In this document: piece after piece, positions 40,167 through 49,400 of the stretch | How positions within the stretch are numbered: the stretch's first letter is position 1 | Layout: each line of letters begins with the position of its first letter | Source of the DNA: Marinobacter sp. NP-4(2019) | Lineage (GTDB): Bacteria; Pseudomonadota; Gammaproteobacteria; Pseudomonadales; Oleiphilaceae | DNA length: 64,000 nucleotides | Direction of reading: 5' to 3' | Assembly (NCBI RefSeq): GCF_003994855.1 | Contig: NZ_CP034142.1 | Location: 4,409,319 to 4,473,318 of the forward strand | Notes under the pieces: model-generated | What the model was told of the DNA's origin: nothing | Databases searched by the model: none | Seen by the model: the letters and a program-made list of their open reading frames with translations, nothing else | Made by a program: the position numbers and the translations under genes

Positions 40167-41711
40167 TTACCAGCTCTGAGTGGTCTTGAATTTCTCAAGT
40201 GCAGCTTTCAGGCCGGCAGCGATTTCGTCGTTGTAATCGCCTTTCTCGTTGATCTTGTCGAGGAGGTCTTTCTGCTCGGAGCGCATCCAGTCGAGCATCT
40301 GCGCTTCAAAGCTAACCACCTTGTCGACATCAACGTCGTCCAGGAAGCCTTCGTTGGCTGCAAACAGAACCGTACCCATTTCAGCCACAGACATCGGGCT
40401 GTACTGGTTCTGCTTCATGAGTTCCGTAACACGCTGACCGTGCTCAAGCTGCTGACGGGTCGCTTCGTCGAGATCGGAAGCGAACTGGGCGAAAGCGGCC
40501 AATTCACGATACTGGGCCAGGGCCAGACGGATGTTACCGCCGAGCTTCTTCATGATCTTGGTCTGGGCGGAACCACCAACCCGGGATACGGAGACACCGG
40601 CGTTCATCGCCGGACGGATACCGGAGTTGAACAGGTTGGTTTCCAGGAAGATCTGACCGTCGGTGATCGAGATAACGTTGGTCGGTACGAACGCCGAAAC
40701 GTCACCGGCCTGAGTCTCGATGATCGGCAGCGCGGTCAGGGAACCAGTCTTGCCCTTGACTTCGCCGTTGGTCATCTGCTCAACGTAATCCGCGTTAACA
40801 CGGGAGGCACGCTCCAGCAAACGGGAGTGCAGGTAGAATACGTCACCCGGATAGGCTTCACGACCCGGCGGACGACGCAGCAGCAGGGAAATCTGGCGGT
40901 AAGCCACAGCCTGCTTGGACAGATCATCATAGATGATCAGGGCGTCTTCACCACGGTCACGGAAGTATTCACCCATGGAGGTACCGGCGTACGGCGCCAG
41001 GAACTGCATGGAAGCAGGATCGGCAGCACCGGCGGCAACCACGATGGTGTGGTCCATGGCGCCATGCTCTTCCAGCTTGCGCACAACGGCGGCAATGGAA
41101 GACTGCTTCTGACCGACGGCAACGTAGATACACTTGATGCCGGAGTTTTTCTGGTTGATGATCGCGTCGATCGCGACAGCGGTCTTACCGATCTGACGGT
41201 CACCGATGATCAGCTCACGCTGGCCACGACCAATCGGCACCATGGTGTCGATGGTTTTCAGACCAGTCTGTACCGGCTCGTCAACGGACTGACGTGCGAT
41301 TACACCAGGTGCGACTTTCTCGACCGGAGAGGTCAGGTCCGTGCCCAGATCACCCTTGCCGTCGATCGGGTTACCCAGACCGTCGACAACGCGGCCCATC
41401 AGTTCCGGACCCACCGGAACTTCCAGGATACGACCGGTACAACGAACCTTCTGGCCTTCTGCCAGACCTTCGTAGTCACCCAGAACAACCGCACCTACGG
41501 AATCACGCTCCAGGTTCAGAGCCATGCCGAAAGTGCCGTTGGCAAATTCAATCATCTCGCCGTACATGACGTCGGCAAGACCGTGGATCAGTACGATACC
41601 GTCGGAAACCGACAGGATCGTACCTTCGTTTTTCGCTTCGGAAGAGATATCGAGCTTTTCGATTCTCTTCTTGATGATGTCACTGATCTCGGATGGATTC
41701 AGTTGCTGCAT
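40167..41711 (-). CDS. atpA: ATP synthase alpha subunit
   Basis: 514 residues with Walker A GDRQIGKTA, the N-terminal crown domain and the signature PAMNAGVSVSRVGGSAQ. Non-catalytic nucleotide-binding F1 subunit. Lies 28 bp after atpH. Confidence 0.97.
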   Translation of the reverse strand: MQQLNPSEISDIIKKRIEKLDISSEAKNEGTILSVSDGIVLIHGLADVMYGEMIEFANGTFGMALNLERDSVGAVVLGDYEGLAEGQKVRCTGRILEVPVGPELMGRVVDGLGNPIDGKGDLGTDLTSPVEKVAPGVIARQSVDEPVQTGLKTIDTMVPIGRGQRELIIGDRQIGKTAVAIDAIINQKNSGIKCIYVAVGQKQSSIAAVVRKLEEHGAMDHTIVVAAGAADPASMQFLAPYAGTSMGEYFRDRGEDALIIYDDLSKQAVAYRQISLLLRRPPGREAYPGDVFYLHSRLLERASRVNADYVEQMTNGEVKGKTGSLTALPIIETQAGDVSAFVPTNVISITDGQIFLETNLFNSGIRPAMNAGVSVSRVGGSAQTKIMKKLGGNIRLALAQYRELAAFAQFASDLDEATRQQLEHGQRVTELMKQNQYSPMSVAEMGTVLFAANEGFLDDVDVDKVVSFEAQMLDWMRSEQKDLLDKINEKGDYNDEIAAGLKAALEKFKTTQSW

Positions 41712-41739
41712 GCCAATATCCTCAAACCTTGTGCTGAAA

Positions 41740-42276
41740 TCAGGAGCCCAGAGCGTCGGCCAGCTTGGTCAGCTTTCCGCGTACAGAGGCGTCAATGACC
41801 AGATCGCCGGTGCGAATGATCGCCCCGCCAATCAGAGACTTGTCCATTGACGCTGCGAGTGACACTTTCCGCTCGAGTTTCCTGGAGAGCGCCTGGGCGA
41901 GCTGCTGTTGCTGTTCTTCCGTCAGCTCGAAAGCTGCGGTTACTTCAATACCAACAGTGCGCTCCAGATCAGCCCGGTACGTGTTGAAGAGCGCTGCAAT
42001 CTCGGGCAGAAGAGTCAGCCGACGGTTTTCTGCCAGCACTGCAAAGAAGTTGCGGACCTGCTCGGTGACGCCGTCTTCGGCGACCTCGAGAATCAGATCG
42101 GCTTTCTTCTGCTCTTCCAGCTCCGGATTCGCGAGAAGCTGTCGAATGTCTTCGTTCGCGGTGACCTGTCCGGCAACCGTCAGCACCTGGGACCACTCAG
42201 CCAGTTGATCGTGCTCCTGGGCGGCGGCAAATGCTGCTTTTGCGTATGGACGGGCCAGCGTTCTCAGTTCTGCCAT
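41740..42276 (-). CDS. atpH: ATP synthase delta subunit
   Basis: 178 residues. ARPYAKAAFAAAQEHDQLAEWSQVL at the start and KLERKVSLAASMDKSLIGGAIIRTGDLVIDASVRGKL at the end are OSCP/delta signatures. Links F1 to the peripheral stalk. 15 bp after atpF. Confidence 0.95.
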   Translation of the reverse strand: MAELRTLARPYAKAAFAAAQEHDQLAEWSQVLTVAGQVTANEDIRQLLANPELEEQKKADLILEVAEDGVTEQVRNFFAVLAENRRLTLLPEIAALFNTYRADLERTVGIEVTAAFELTEEQQQQLAQALSRKLERKVSLAASMDKSLIGGAIIRTGDLVIDASVRGKLTKLADALGS

Positions 42277-42291
42277 GATGAACCTCGTCGT

Positions 42292-42762
42292 TTAAAGTTC
42301 TGCCGCCAGTTTTTCCAACATCTCGTTGTGCTTGGAGGCATCGACAGAGGTTTCCAGGATCTTCTCAGCACCAGCGATTGCAATGGCGGCCACTTCCGCA
42401 CGCAGAGCATCACGAGCCTGATTGCGCTCCTGTTCAATTTCGGCCTTGGCCTGCTCAATCAGCTTCTGGCCTTCCTTGCGGGCGTCATCCTTGGATGCTT
42501 CCACAATTTGGGCTGCGCGCTTGTTGGCCTGTTCAATAAGGCCGGCGGCTTGCTGCTTGGCTTCACGCAGTTCCTGAGCTGACTTTTCCTGAGCCAGTTC
42601 CAGATCGCGCGTGGCGCGGTCTGAGGCAGCCAGTCCGTCAGCGATCTTCTTTTGACGCTCCTGCAGGGCGGCCATAATCGGTGGCCACACATACTTCATG
42701 CAGAAGACGACAAAGATAAAGAACGCGATGGCTTGACCAATCATCGTCAAATTAATGTTCAC
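42292..42762 (-). CDS. atpF: ATP synthase b subunit
   Basis: 156 residues. One N-terminal membrane helix (MNINLTMIGQAIAFFIFVVFCMKYVWPPI) and a long charged coiled coil to the end. Forms the peripheral stalk as a dimer. Confidence 0.96.
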   Translation of the reverse strand: MNINLTMIGQAIAFFIFVVFCMKYVWPPIMAALQERQKKIADGLAASDRATRDLELAQEKSAQELREAKQQAAGLIEQANKRAAQIVEASKDDARKEGQKLIEQAKAEIEQERNQARDALRAEVAAIAIAGAEKILETSVDASKHNEMLEKLAAEL

Positions 42763-42832
42763 GTCTTCACCTCTCGCCTGTTTTGTTAAGAATCATCTGA
42801 CCGGGGTGGAAACCCCGGCTCTGGCGACTCGA

Positions 42833-43090
42833 TTAACCGGCGATCTGGCCGACAAACGGGTTGGCGAAAGTGAAGAACAGTGCGATACCAACACCGATCA
42901 TGGTTACGGCGTCCAGCAGACCTGCAACGATGAACATTTTAACCTGCAGCATCGGGGTCATTTCCGGCTGACGCGCAGCGCCTTCCAGGAATTTGCCACC
43001 GAGGATACCAAAGCCAATCGCAGTACCCAGGGCACCCAGGCCAATCAGCAGTGCAACGGCAATCGCGGTCATTCCAACTACAGTTTCCAT
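42833..43090 (-). CDS. atpE: ATP synthase c subunit
   Basis: 85 residues, two membrane helices joined by the polar loop ARQPE. The ion-carrying acidic residue is Asp in GLLDAVTMIGVG (about 60), and sodium-binding companions are not apparent, so it is probably proton-driven. Forms the rotor ring. Confidence 0.96.
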   Translation of the reverse strand: METVVGMTAIAVALLIGLGALGTAIGFGILGGKFLEGAARQPEMTPMLQVKMFIVAGLLDAVTMIGVGIALFFTFANPFVGQIAG

Positions 43091-43165
43091 GATAACTCCC
43101 AGTTTTCAGTTTAGGTTTTCAGTTTAAGGGTTAAGGGTTTAAAACTACGGCTCAGCGCTGCCCGA

Positions 43166-44050
43166 TCAGTGGTTGTCCTCATGAGCCATGCTCAGGTACA
43201 CGATGGTCAGCATCATAAAGATGAATGCCTGCAGGGTAATGATCAGGATGTGGAAGATCGCCCAGGGCACAGACAGTGTCCACTGCGCCCACAACGGCAG
43301 CAGTGCAATCAGGATAAAGATCAGCTCGCCGGCATAGAGGTTACCGAACAGACGCAGCGCCAGTGAAATCGGCTTGGCCAGCAGGCTCACGCCTTCCAGC
43401 AACAGGTTTACCGGAATCAGCAGGATCTTCAGGAACAGGTTGTCGGATGAGAACGGGTGCAGGGTCAGTTCACCCAGGAAGCCGCCCACACCTTTGACTT
43501 TCACGCTGTAGTAGATGATCAGCGCAAACACCGACAGGGACATACCCAGGGTCACGTTGACGTCCGTGGTCGGAACGATCTTCATGTAATCAACGCCCAT
43601 CAGGTAGAACAGACGGGGAACCCAGTCCACCGGCACCAGGTCCATCAGGTTCATCAGGAACACCCAGCAGAAGATGGTCAGCGACAGCGGGGCAATGACC
43701 TTGTTCTTGCCGTGGAAGGTTTCCTTCACGCTGTTGTCGACGAACTCGATCATCACTTCAACGAAGTTCTGAAGACCGCCGGGCTGCCCCGAAGTCACGC
43801 GCTTGGCGGCCATACGGAAGAGAATCAGGAAGATCAGGCCAAGACCAACGGCCCAGCCGAGAGAATCAACGTGAACCGCCCAGAAGCCCATGTCACCAGC
43901 TTCAGCACTGGTTCTCGCCAGGGTCCAGGTGGACTCGCTCAACGTTGTAACGGTGCCATCCTCTGCTACGCGCTCGTAGCCTGCCGGCAGCTTACCGTAT
44001 GTAAGGTTCTGGAGGTGATGCTGGATATATTCGGATGCACTTCCTGCCAT
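43166..44050 (-). CDS. atpB: ATP synthase a subunit
   Basis: 294 residues with five to six membrane helices. The essential Arg lies in PISLALRLFGNLYAGELIF. Provides the proton half-channels against the c-ring. About 20 bp after atpI. Confidence 0.96.
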   Translation of the reverse strand: MAGSASEYIQHHLQNLTYGKLPAGYERVAEDGTVTTLSESTWTLARTSAEAGDMGFWAVHVDSLGWAVGLGLIFLILFRMAAKRVTSGQPGGLQNFVEVMIEFVDNSVKETFHGKNKVIAPLSLTIFCWVFLMNLMDLVPVDWVPRLFYLMGVDYMKIVPTTDVNVTLGMSLSVFALIIYYSVKVKGVGGFLGELTLHPFSSDNLFLKILLIPVNLLLEGVSLLAKPISLALRLFGNLYAGELIFILIALLPLWAQWTLSVPWAIFHILIITLQAFIFMMLTIVYLSMAHEDNH

Positions 44051-44069
44051 AACGGTTTCCCAGGTCCTG

Positions 44070-44468
44070 TTAGCTTTGCTGCGTATTGCTGCCCGCCAGA
44101 AGCGGTGTCAACCAGTTGGTGACCAGCATGATCGCAAATGTTAAAAAAAGTGCCGCTATATCAAGCGGCTGAATCCATTTGAACACCATCGTGAAGAGGA
44201 TGGCGCACAGGATGAGCTTGCCGGCCTCACCCTGGTAAAAAGAACTCATGATCTTCCTGGCAGACCGCGCGCCGGAGTAGCGGAATGCCTTGAGCGCAAA
44301 GTAACCGTGGGGCAGTAAAAAAATAAGTCCGCCCAGAAGCGCTGAATAACCGGAAACCTGGCCACGAAAAAGAAACGCCAGGCTCACGAAGACAAGTACC
44401 ACACTTTCTATTACAAACCATCGTGCGATCGGCGGGCGGCCAATACCGCCAGGAGCTGTCTTCGTCAT
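44070..44468 (-). CDS. atpI: ATP synthase protein I
   Basis: 132 residues, four hydrophobic segments, first gene of the atp operon. AtpI helps c-ring assembly. ATG at 44,466-44,468, about 75 bases downstream of the promoter -10. Confidence 0.88.
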   Translation of the reverse strand: MTKTAPGGIGRPPIARWFVIESVVLVFVSLAFLFRGQVSGYSALLGGLIFLLPHGYFALKAFRYSGARSARKIMSSFYQGEAGKLILCAILFTMVFKWIQPLDIAALFLTFAIMLVTNWLTPLLAGSNTQQS

Positions 44469-44544
44469 ATTTTTCCCGTGAATACGGTGCCTTGGCCCGG
44501 TGCAGTTTAAAAAACAAGCAAATACACCGATACGAGCGCCGCAG

Positions 44545-44573
44545 ATTATATGTGTTCAATGTGCACGAATCAA
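44545..44573 (-). promoter_or_regulatory. Promoter of the atp operon
   Basis: On the minus strand TTGATT (44,568-44,573), 17-bp spacer, consensus TATAAT (44,545-44,550), upstream of atpI in the 270-bp gap to parB. The rest of the gap shows nothing further of note. Confidence 0.75.
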
Positions 44574-44738
44574 CAAAACCCACCCTCTCGCGAACCCGCG
44601 AAAAACGGCAGAATCCCAGAGTTCACGCCTTTTCCGACACAAATAGGCGCCTACTCAGTTACTCACCACTACATGTTGTGTGCGATTTAAGAAAGATACT
44701 TTCGTAGGTGGGCCAGAGGTGTAGAAAAATAGGTCGCT

Positions 44739-45623
44739 TTACTTGATATGGCCCAAAATCCCATCCAGCTCGTCCAGGGAACTGTATGCAATTACCAGCT
44801 TGCCCTTGCCTTTCTGGCCGTGGTCAATCAACACCCGGGCGCCCAGGCGCTCGGCCAGATCATCCTGCAGCGCGCGGATGTTCGGGTCCACTTCGCCCTT
44901 TGGCTTCTTGCGGTCCGGGGTTTCCTGTTGCACGCGACGGACCAGCGCCTCGGTCTGGCGAACCGACAGGGACTTGGCCACCACCTGTTTCGCCACCTGC
45001 ATCTGCTGTTCCGGCTGGAGTGTCAGCATGGCGCGGCCGTGCCCCATCTCCAGGTCGCCGTGTTCCAGCATCAGGCGCACGTCTTCGGTCAGACCGATCA
45101 GCCGCAGCAGGTTGGTGATGGTGGTGCGGCTCTTGCCCACCGCTTCCGCAACCTGGGCCTGGGTCAGGCCGAATTCGTCCTGCAGACGCTGCAGGGCAAA
45201 GGCTTCTTCGATGGGATTGAGATTTTCGCGCTGGATGTTTTCGATCAGCGCCATCGCGATGGCGGCTTCGTCCGGCACGTCGCGGATGATGGCGGGAATG
45301 CTGTCCAGTTCGGCCATCTGGGTGGCGCGCCAGCGGCGCTCCCCGGCGATCAGTTCGTAGCGTCCCTCGGCGATGGGACGGACCACCACCGGTTGCATCA
45401 CACCCTGCTGGCGAATGGAATCCGCCAGCTCCTGCAGAGTCACCGGGTCCATATCACGACGGGGCTGGTAACGACCACGCTGGATCAGGTCGATCGGCAC
45501 TTCACGGAGTTCACCGTCGTGGTCATGGAGTTCCTGACCCAGATTGACCCTGGAACCCTGTAGCAGGGCACCCAGTCCGCGTTCACCCAGTCCTCGTTTC
45601 TTTGCCGCCATGGTGTTTGTCAT
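44739..45623 (-). CDS. parB: Chromosome-partitioning protein ParB
   Basis: 294 residues. The CTPase/ParB-N domain includes LIQRGRYQPRRDMD and YELIAGERRWRATQMA, followed by the helix-turn-helix (LTQAQVAEAVGKSRTTITNLLRLI) and a C-terminal dimer domain. Loads at parS and spreads to organise the origin region. Follows parA by 38 bp. Confidence 0.95.
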   Translation of the reverse strand: MTNTMAAKKRGLGERGLGALLQGSRVNLGQELHDHDGELREVPIDLIQRGRYQPRRDMDPVTLQELADSIRQQGVMQPVVVRPIAEGRYELIAGERRWRATQMAELDSIPAIIRDVPDEAAIAMALIENIQRENLNPIEEAFALQRLQDEFGLTQAQVAEAVGKSRTTITNLLRLIGLTEDVRLMLEHGDLEMGHGRAMLTLQPEQQMQVAKQVVAKSLSVRQTEALVRRVQQETPDRKKPKGEVDPNIRALQDDLAERLGARVLIDHGQKGKGKLVIAYSSLDELDGILGHIK

Positions 45624-45661
45624 TCTTCCCGGTGAAAATCAGTGTGCAAAGGTGGGGTAGT

Positions 45662-46456
45662 TTACACGGCAACGGCCGTGGATGTCTTTTGCGCTTTGTG
45701 GCGCCGGACCATTTCGCCGGCCAATGCCAGATACGCCACGGCACCCTTGGAGGCGCGATCGTATTTCAGTGCCGGTACGCCATAACTCGGCGCCTCCGCC
45801 AGGCGAACATTGCGGGGAATCACCGCCCGGTAGACCTTGTCACCGAAGTACTCGCTGAGCTGACCGGATACATCCAGCGTCAGGCTGTTGCGCGGATCGT
45901 ACATGGTGCGCAGGATACCTTCGATCTGCAGATTGGGGTTCACCGTTTCCTGGATCTGCTCGACGGTATTCATCAAAGCTGCCAGACCTTCCAGGGCATA
46001 ATACTCACACTGCATGGGAATCAACACGGTATCCGCGGCGGACAGGGCATTGACGGTCAGCAGGCTCAGTGACGGCGGGCAGTCAATCAGGATGTAATCG
46101 TAGTTGTCACGAACGGTATTGAGGGCCAGACGCAGGCGGTGTTCGCGGCCGATCTCGTTCATCAGTTCCACTTCCGCTGCGGTCAGGTCGCCGTTGGCGG
46201 GCAACAGATCAAAACCGGACGCCTCGGCCAGAAAGATCACTTCGGCAGCACTGGCACGCTTGGTGAGCATGTCGTAACCCGACAGTTCCAGGGCATTCTT
46301 ATCCACGCCACTGCCCATGGTGGCATTGCCCTGGGGATCCATATCCACCAGCAAGACCCGACGCTTGGTCGCAGCCAGGGAGGCGGCAAGATTAACGCAG
46401 GTGGTGGTTTTACCCACACCGCCCTTCTGATTGGTCACTGCAATCACGCGCGCCAT
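45662..46456 (-). CDS. parA: Chromosome-partitioning ATPase ParA (Soj)
   Basis: 264 residues. The deviant Walker A KGGVGKTTTCVN at the very N-terminus, with DMDPQGNATMG and IDCPPSLSLLTVNAL, identifies a chromosomal ParA. Drives ParB-parS separation. 22 bp downstream of rsmG. Confidence 0.96.
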   Translation of the reverse strand: MARVIAVTNQKGGVGKTTTCVNLAASLAATKRRVLLVDMDPQGNATMGSGVDKNALELSGYDMLTKRASAAEVIFLAEASGFDLLPANGDLTAAEVELMNEIGREHRLRLALNTVRDNYDYILIDCPPSLSLLTVNALSAADTVLIPMQCEYYALEGLAALMNTVEQIQETVNPNLQIEGILRTMYDPRNSLTLDVSGQLSEYFGDKVYRAVIPRNVRLAEAPSYGVPALKYDRASKGAVAYLALAGEMVRRHKAQKTSTAVAV

Positions 46457-46478
46457 GTCTTGCCTCCTTGATACTGGA

Positions 46479-47123
46479 TTACTGGGGTTGCCCCGTCCGG
46501 CTGATCACCAGCAGGTGCCGTTCGCCGTCTGAGGCGGGTACCGTCAACGGATGACGGGATTTTACCTGCCATCCGGCCGGAAGCGCAGCTACCTCATCAT
46601 CCGGAAACTGGCCTTTCATGGCAAGGAACTCGCCGTCATTTGCCAACACATCACCGCACCAGGTCACCAGGTTCTCCAGTGCGGTAAAGGCCCGACTGCT
46701 GATCTGGCTGAAACGGAGATCGGGACCGCAGCTTTCCGCCCGTCCGTGAATCACGTCAACATTGTCCAGGTCCAGTTCCAGCACACACTGGGTCAGGAAC
46801 CGGGTTTTCTTGCTGTTGCTGTCGAGCAGGGTAAACCGCTTGTCCGGCAGGGCGATGGCCAGGGGAATCCCGGGCAGTCCACCGCCGGCGCCCACATCCA
46901 GCAGGTGCTCGGTGGTGACATACGGCAGGATGCTCAGGCTATCGAGCAACTGGCGTGAGACCATTTCCCGGGGGTCACGCACCGCGGTGAGATTGTAGGC
47001 ACGGTTCCATTTGTTCAACAGCGCCAGGAAAGCCAGCAACTGCTGTTGCTGGTGGGCGCTGAGAACTATCCCCATGTCGGCCAGCCCGTCCTCGAGCTGG
47101 CGTTGCCAGAGTGCGTCACTCAT
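46479..47123 (-). CDS. rsmG: 16S rRNA (guanine527-N7)-methyltransferase
   Basis: 214 residues with SAM-binding LLDVGAGGGLPGIPLAIALP and the GidB-type NLTAVRDPREMVSRQLLDSLS. Methylates G527 of 16S rRNA. Next to mnmG with a 9-bp gap, the usual arrangement. Confidence 0.95.
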   Translation of the reverse strand: MSDALWQRQLEDGLADMGIVLSAHQQQQLLAFLALLNKWNRAYNLTAVRDPREMVSRQLLDSLSILPYVTTEHLLDVGAGGGLPGIPLAIALPDKRFTLLDSNSKKTRFLTQCVLELDLDNVDVIHGRAESCGPDLRFSQISSRAFTALENLVTWCGDVLANDGEFLAMKGQFPDDEVAALPAGWQVKSRHPLTVPASDGERHLLVISRTGQPQ

Positions 47124-47132
47124 GATCGCAAT

Positions 47133-49019
47133 TCAGGCCGATTGCTTGCGCAACAGGTCGCGCTTTTTCAGATGCACCAGCAACTGGGATATGGCCGCCG
47201 GGGTCACGCCCTGGATACGGGAAGCCTGGGCCACGGTTTCCGGCCGCACGGTCTTGAGCTTCTGCTTGATCTCGTTGGACAGCCCGCCAATGGCGTCGTA
47301 GTCCAGGTCCACCGGCAACGCGGTGTTCTCGTTGCGGCGCAGGCGCTCGATCTCATCGGTCTGGCGGGAAATGTAACCCTCGTACTTGATCTCGATTTCC
47401 ACCTGGTCGGCCACCACCGGGTCCTCCGCCTGTGCTGCACCGATCTCGGCCACGTGCTTGTAGCCAATCTCGGGACGACGAAGCAGTTCCGCCAGCGACT
47501 GGTCGCGGGTCATAGGCTGTTTGAGGAAGCCGTTGGCCCGCTCACCGGCGTCGGTATTCGGGTGAATCCGGGTGGCTTCCAGGCGGCTGCGTTCGCTGGC
47601 AATGGCTTCGCGCTTGTCATTGAACTTCTGCCAGCGGTCGTCATTCACCAGGCCCAGCTTGCGACCGGTTTCGGTCAGGCGCAGGTCGGCGTTGTCTTCG
47701 CGCAGGATCAGCCGGTATTCGGCGCGGCTGGTGAACATGCGATAGGGCTCGGAGGTACCCATGGTAATCAGGTCGTCCACCAGTACGCCCAGGTAGGCCT
47801 CGTCACGGCGCGGATACCACTGGTCTTTCTCCTGGGCTTTCAGCGCGGCGTTGATACCCGCCAGCAGGCCCTGGGCACCGGCTTCTTCATAACCGGTGGT
47901 GCCATTGATCTGACCGGCAAAGTACAGACCCTGGATAAATTTGGTTTCCAGGGTGTGGCGCAGATCCTGGGGATTCAGGAAATCATACTCAATGGCGTAA
48001 CCGGGCCGGGTGATGTGGGCATTCTCGAACCCCGGGATGGAACGCACCGCCGCCAATTGGATATCAAACGGCAGGCTGGTGGAAATGCCATTGGGATAGA
48101 GCTCGTTGGTGGTCAGCCCTTCCGGCTCCACAAAGATCTGGTGGGAATCCTTGTCGGCAAAACGGTTGACCTTGTCCTCGATGGACGGGCAGTAGCGGGG
48201 ACCAATCCCCTCGATATTGCCGGCAAACATCGGCGAACGATCGAAACCGCTGCGGATGATGTCGTGGGTCTGCTCGGTGGTACGGGTGACATAACAGCAC
48301 ACCTGCTCGGGATGCTGGTTACGGCTGCCAATGAACGACATGACCGGCGTGGGATCATCCCCCCACTGCTCCTGCATCACCGAGAAATCCACCGACCGGG
48401 CGTCGATCCGTGGTGGGGTACCGGTCTTCAGGCGACCCACATTGAACGGCAGTTCCCGCAGGCGCTTGGCCAGGGCGTTGGCCGGGGCATCGCCAGCGCG
48501 GCCGCCGGAATGCTGCTGCATGCCGATGTGGATAACCCCACCCAGGAAGGTACCGGTGGTCAGCACGACGGTGCGGGCGTTAAAGCGGATACCGGTCTGG
48601 GTGACCACGCCGGTGACCTGATCGTTTTCCACAATCAGGTCGTCCGCCGCCTGCTGGAATAGGGTCAGATTGGGCTGGTTTTCCAGGGTATGGCGGATGG
48701 CCGCCTTGTACAGCACCCGATCCGCCTGGGCACGGGTGGCACGGACCGCCGGACCTTTGCGGCTGTTGAGCACACGGAACTGGATACCGGCCTGATCCGT
48801 GGCCTCGGCCATGGCGCCGCCCAGGGCATCGATTTCCTTGACCAGATGACTCTTGCCAATACCGCCAATGGCCGGATTGCAGGACATCTGCCCCAGGGTT
48901 TCAATGTTGTGGGTCAGCAGCAGGGTTTGCGAACCCATGCGTGCAGCCGCCAGCGCGGCCTCGGTACCGGCATGGCCACCACCAATGACAATGACATCGA
49001 AACGGCTCGGAAAGTCCAC
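47133..49019 (-). CDS. mnmG: tRNA 5-carboxymethylaminomethyl modification protein MnmG (GidA)
   Basis: 628 residues. FAD-binding VIVIGGGHAGTEAALAAARMG at the N-terminus, CNPAIGGIGKSHLVKEIDALGG, and the C-terminal helical tRNA-binding region, which includes RIQGVTPAAISQLLVHLKK. With MnmE it modifies the wobble uridine of several tRNAs. MnmE is not adjacent here; the upstream region instead carries DnaA boxes, recalling the gidA-oriC linkage of enterobacteria. Confidence 0.95.
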   Translation of the reverse strand: MDFPSRFDVIVIGGGHAGTEAALAAARMGSQTLLLTHNIETLGQMSCNPAIGGIGKSHLVKEIDALGGAMAEATDQAGIQFRVLNSRKGPAVRATRAQADRVLYKAAIRHTLENQPNLTLFQQAADDLIVENDQVTGVVTQTGIRFNARTVVLTTGTFLGGVIHIGMQQHSGGRAGDAPANALAKRLRELPFNVGRLKTGTPPRIDARSVDFSVMQEQWGDDPTPVMSFIGSRNQHPEQVCCYVTRTTEQTHDIIRSGFDRSPMFAGNIEGIGPRYCPSIEDKVNRFADKDSHQIFVEPEGLTTNELYPNGISTSLPFDIQLAAVRSIPGFENAHITRPGYAIEYDFLNPQDLRHTLETKFIQGLYFAGQINGTTGYEEAGAQGLLAGINAALKAQEKDQWYPRRDEAYLGVLVDDLITMGTSEPYRMFTSRAEYRLILREDNADLRLTETGRKLGLVNDDRWQKFNDKREAIASERSRLEATRIHPNTDAGERANGFLKQPMTRDQSLAELLRRPEIGYKHVAEIGAAQAEDPVVADQVEIEIKYEGYISRQTDEIERLRRNENTALPVDLDYDAIGGLSNEIKQKLKTVRPETVAQASRIQGVTPAAISQLLVHLKKRDLLRKQSA

Positions 49020-49400
49020 AGTTCACCTCGGCAATCGGGGGATAAAAACAGGGCGGGGAGTATAACGTCTTGCCCCAAAAATTGCAGTCAGAATGTGCAA
49101 ATTTTAACCAGACCCACTCACAATGAAAACCGACGCGCGGCCTGACCATGCCGAAGAGGCCACGTTATGTGCCTGTTGGGACATAAGCCAAATAAAAACC
49201 GTTATATTTTCAGAGGCTTGGGAAACTCTTCTCACAAAAGTTTTCAAGAAAGTTATCCACATGGAAGAGCACTTACCAGAAGCCTCAAATAATCCATTAG
49301 TGCACTGTTTTTATTGAACTATTTTTTATCCATCCAAAGTTTGTCCGTAGCTTATTCAACCTTTTATCCACAAGGAGTGGCTATCTCATCGCTGTTGCCG
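49020..49400. other. Candidate replication origin (DnaA-box cluster) upstream of mnmG
   Basis: A 381-bp gap without a credible gene. It has two perfect DnaA boxes TTATCCACA (49,253-49,261 and 49,364-49,372) and two near matches, TTATCCATC (49,326-49,334) and TTATTCAAC (49,352-49,360), all on the same strand. Flanking stretches are AT-rich for this genome. It lies upstream of parA-rsmG-mnmG near the switch from leftward to rightward genes. No GATC sites were noticed in it, and no 13-mer unwinding element was identified. Confidence 0.5.

Noticed and set aside
40152..41798. 548-residue + strand open frame opposite atpA
   Set aside because: Antisense of atpA; no start signal and no recognisable domain.
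44469..49400. parS sites (TGTTYCACGTGRAACA-like) near parAB
   Set aside because: No convincing palindrome of this kind was seen by eye; only isolated CACGTG strings occur inside coding sequence.
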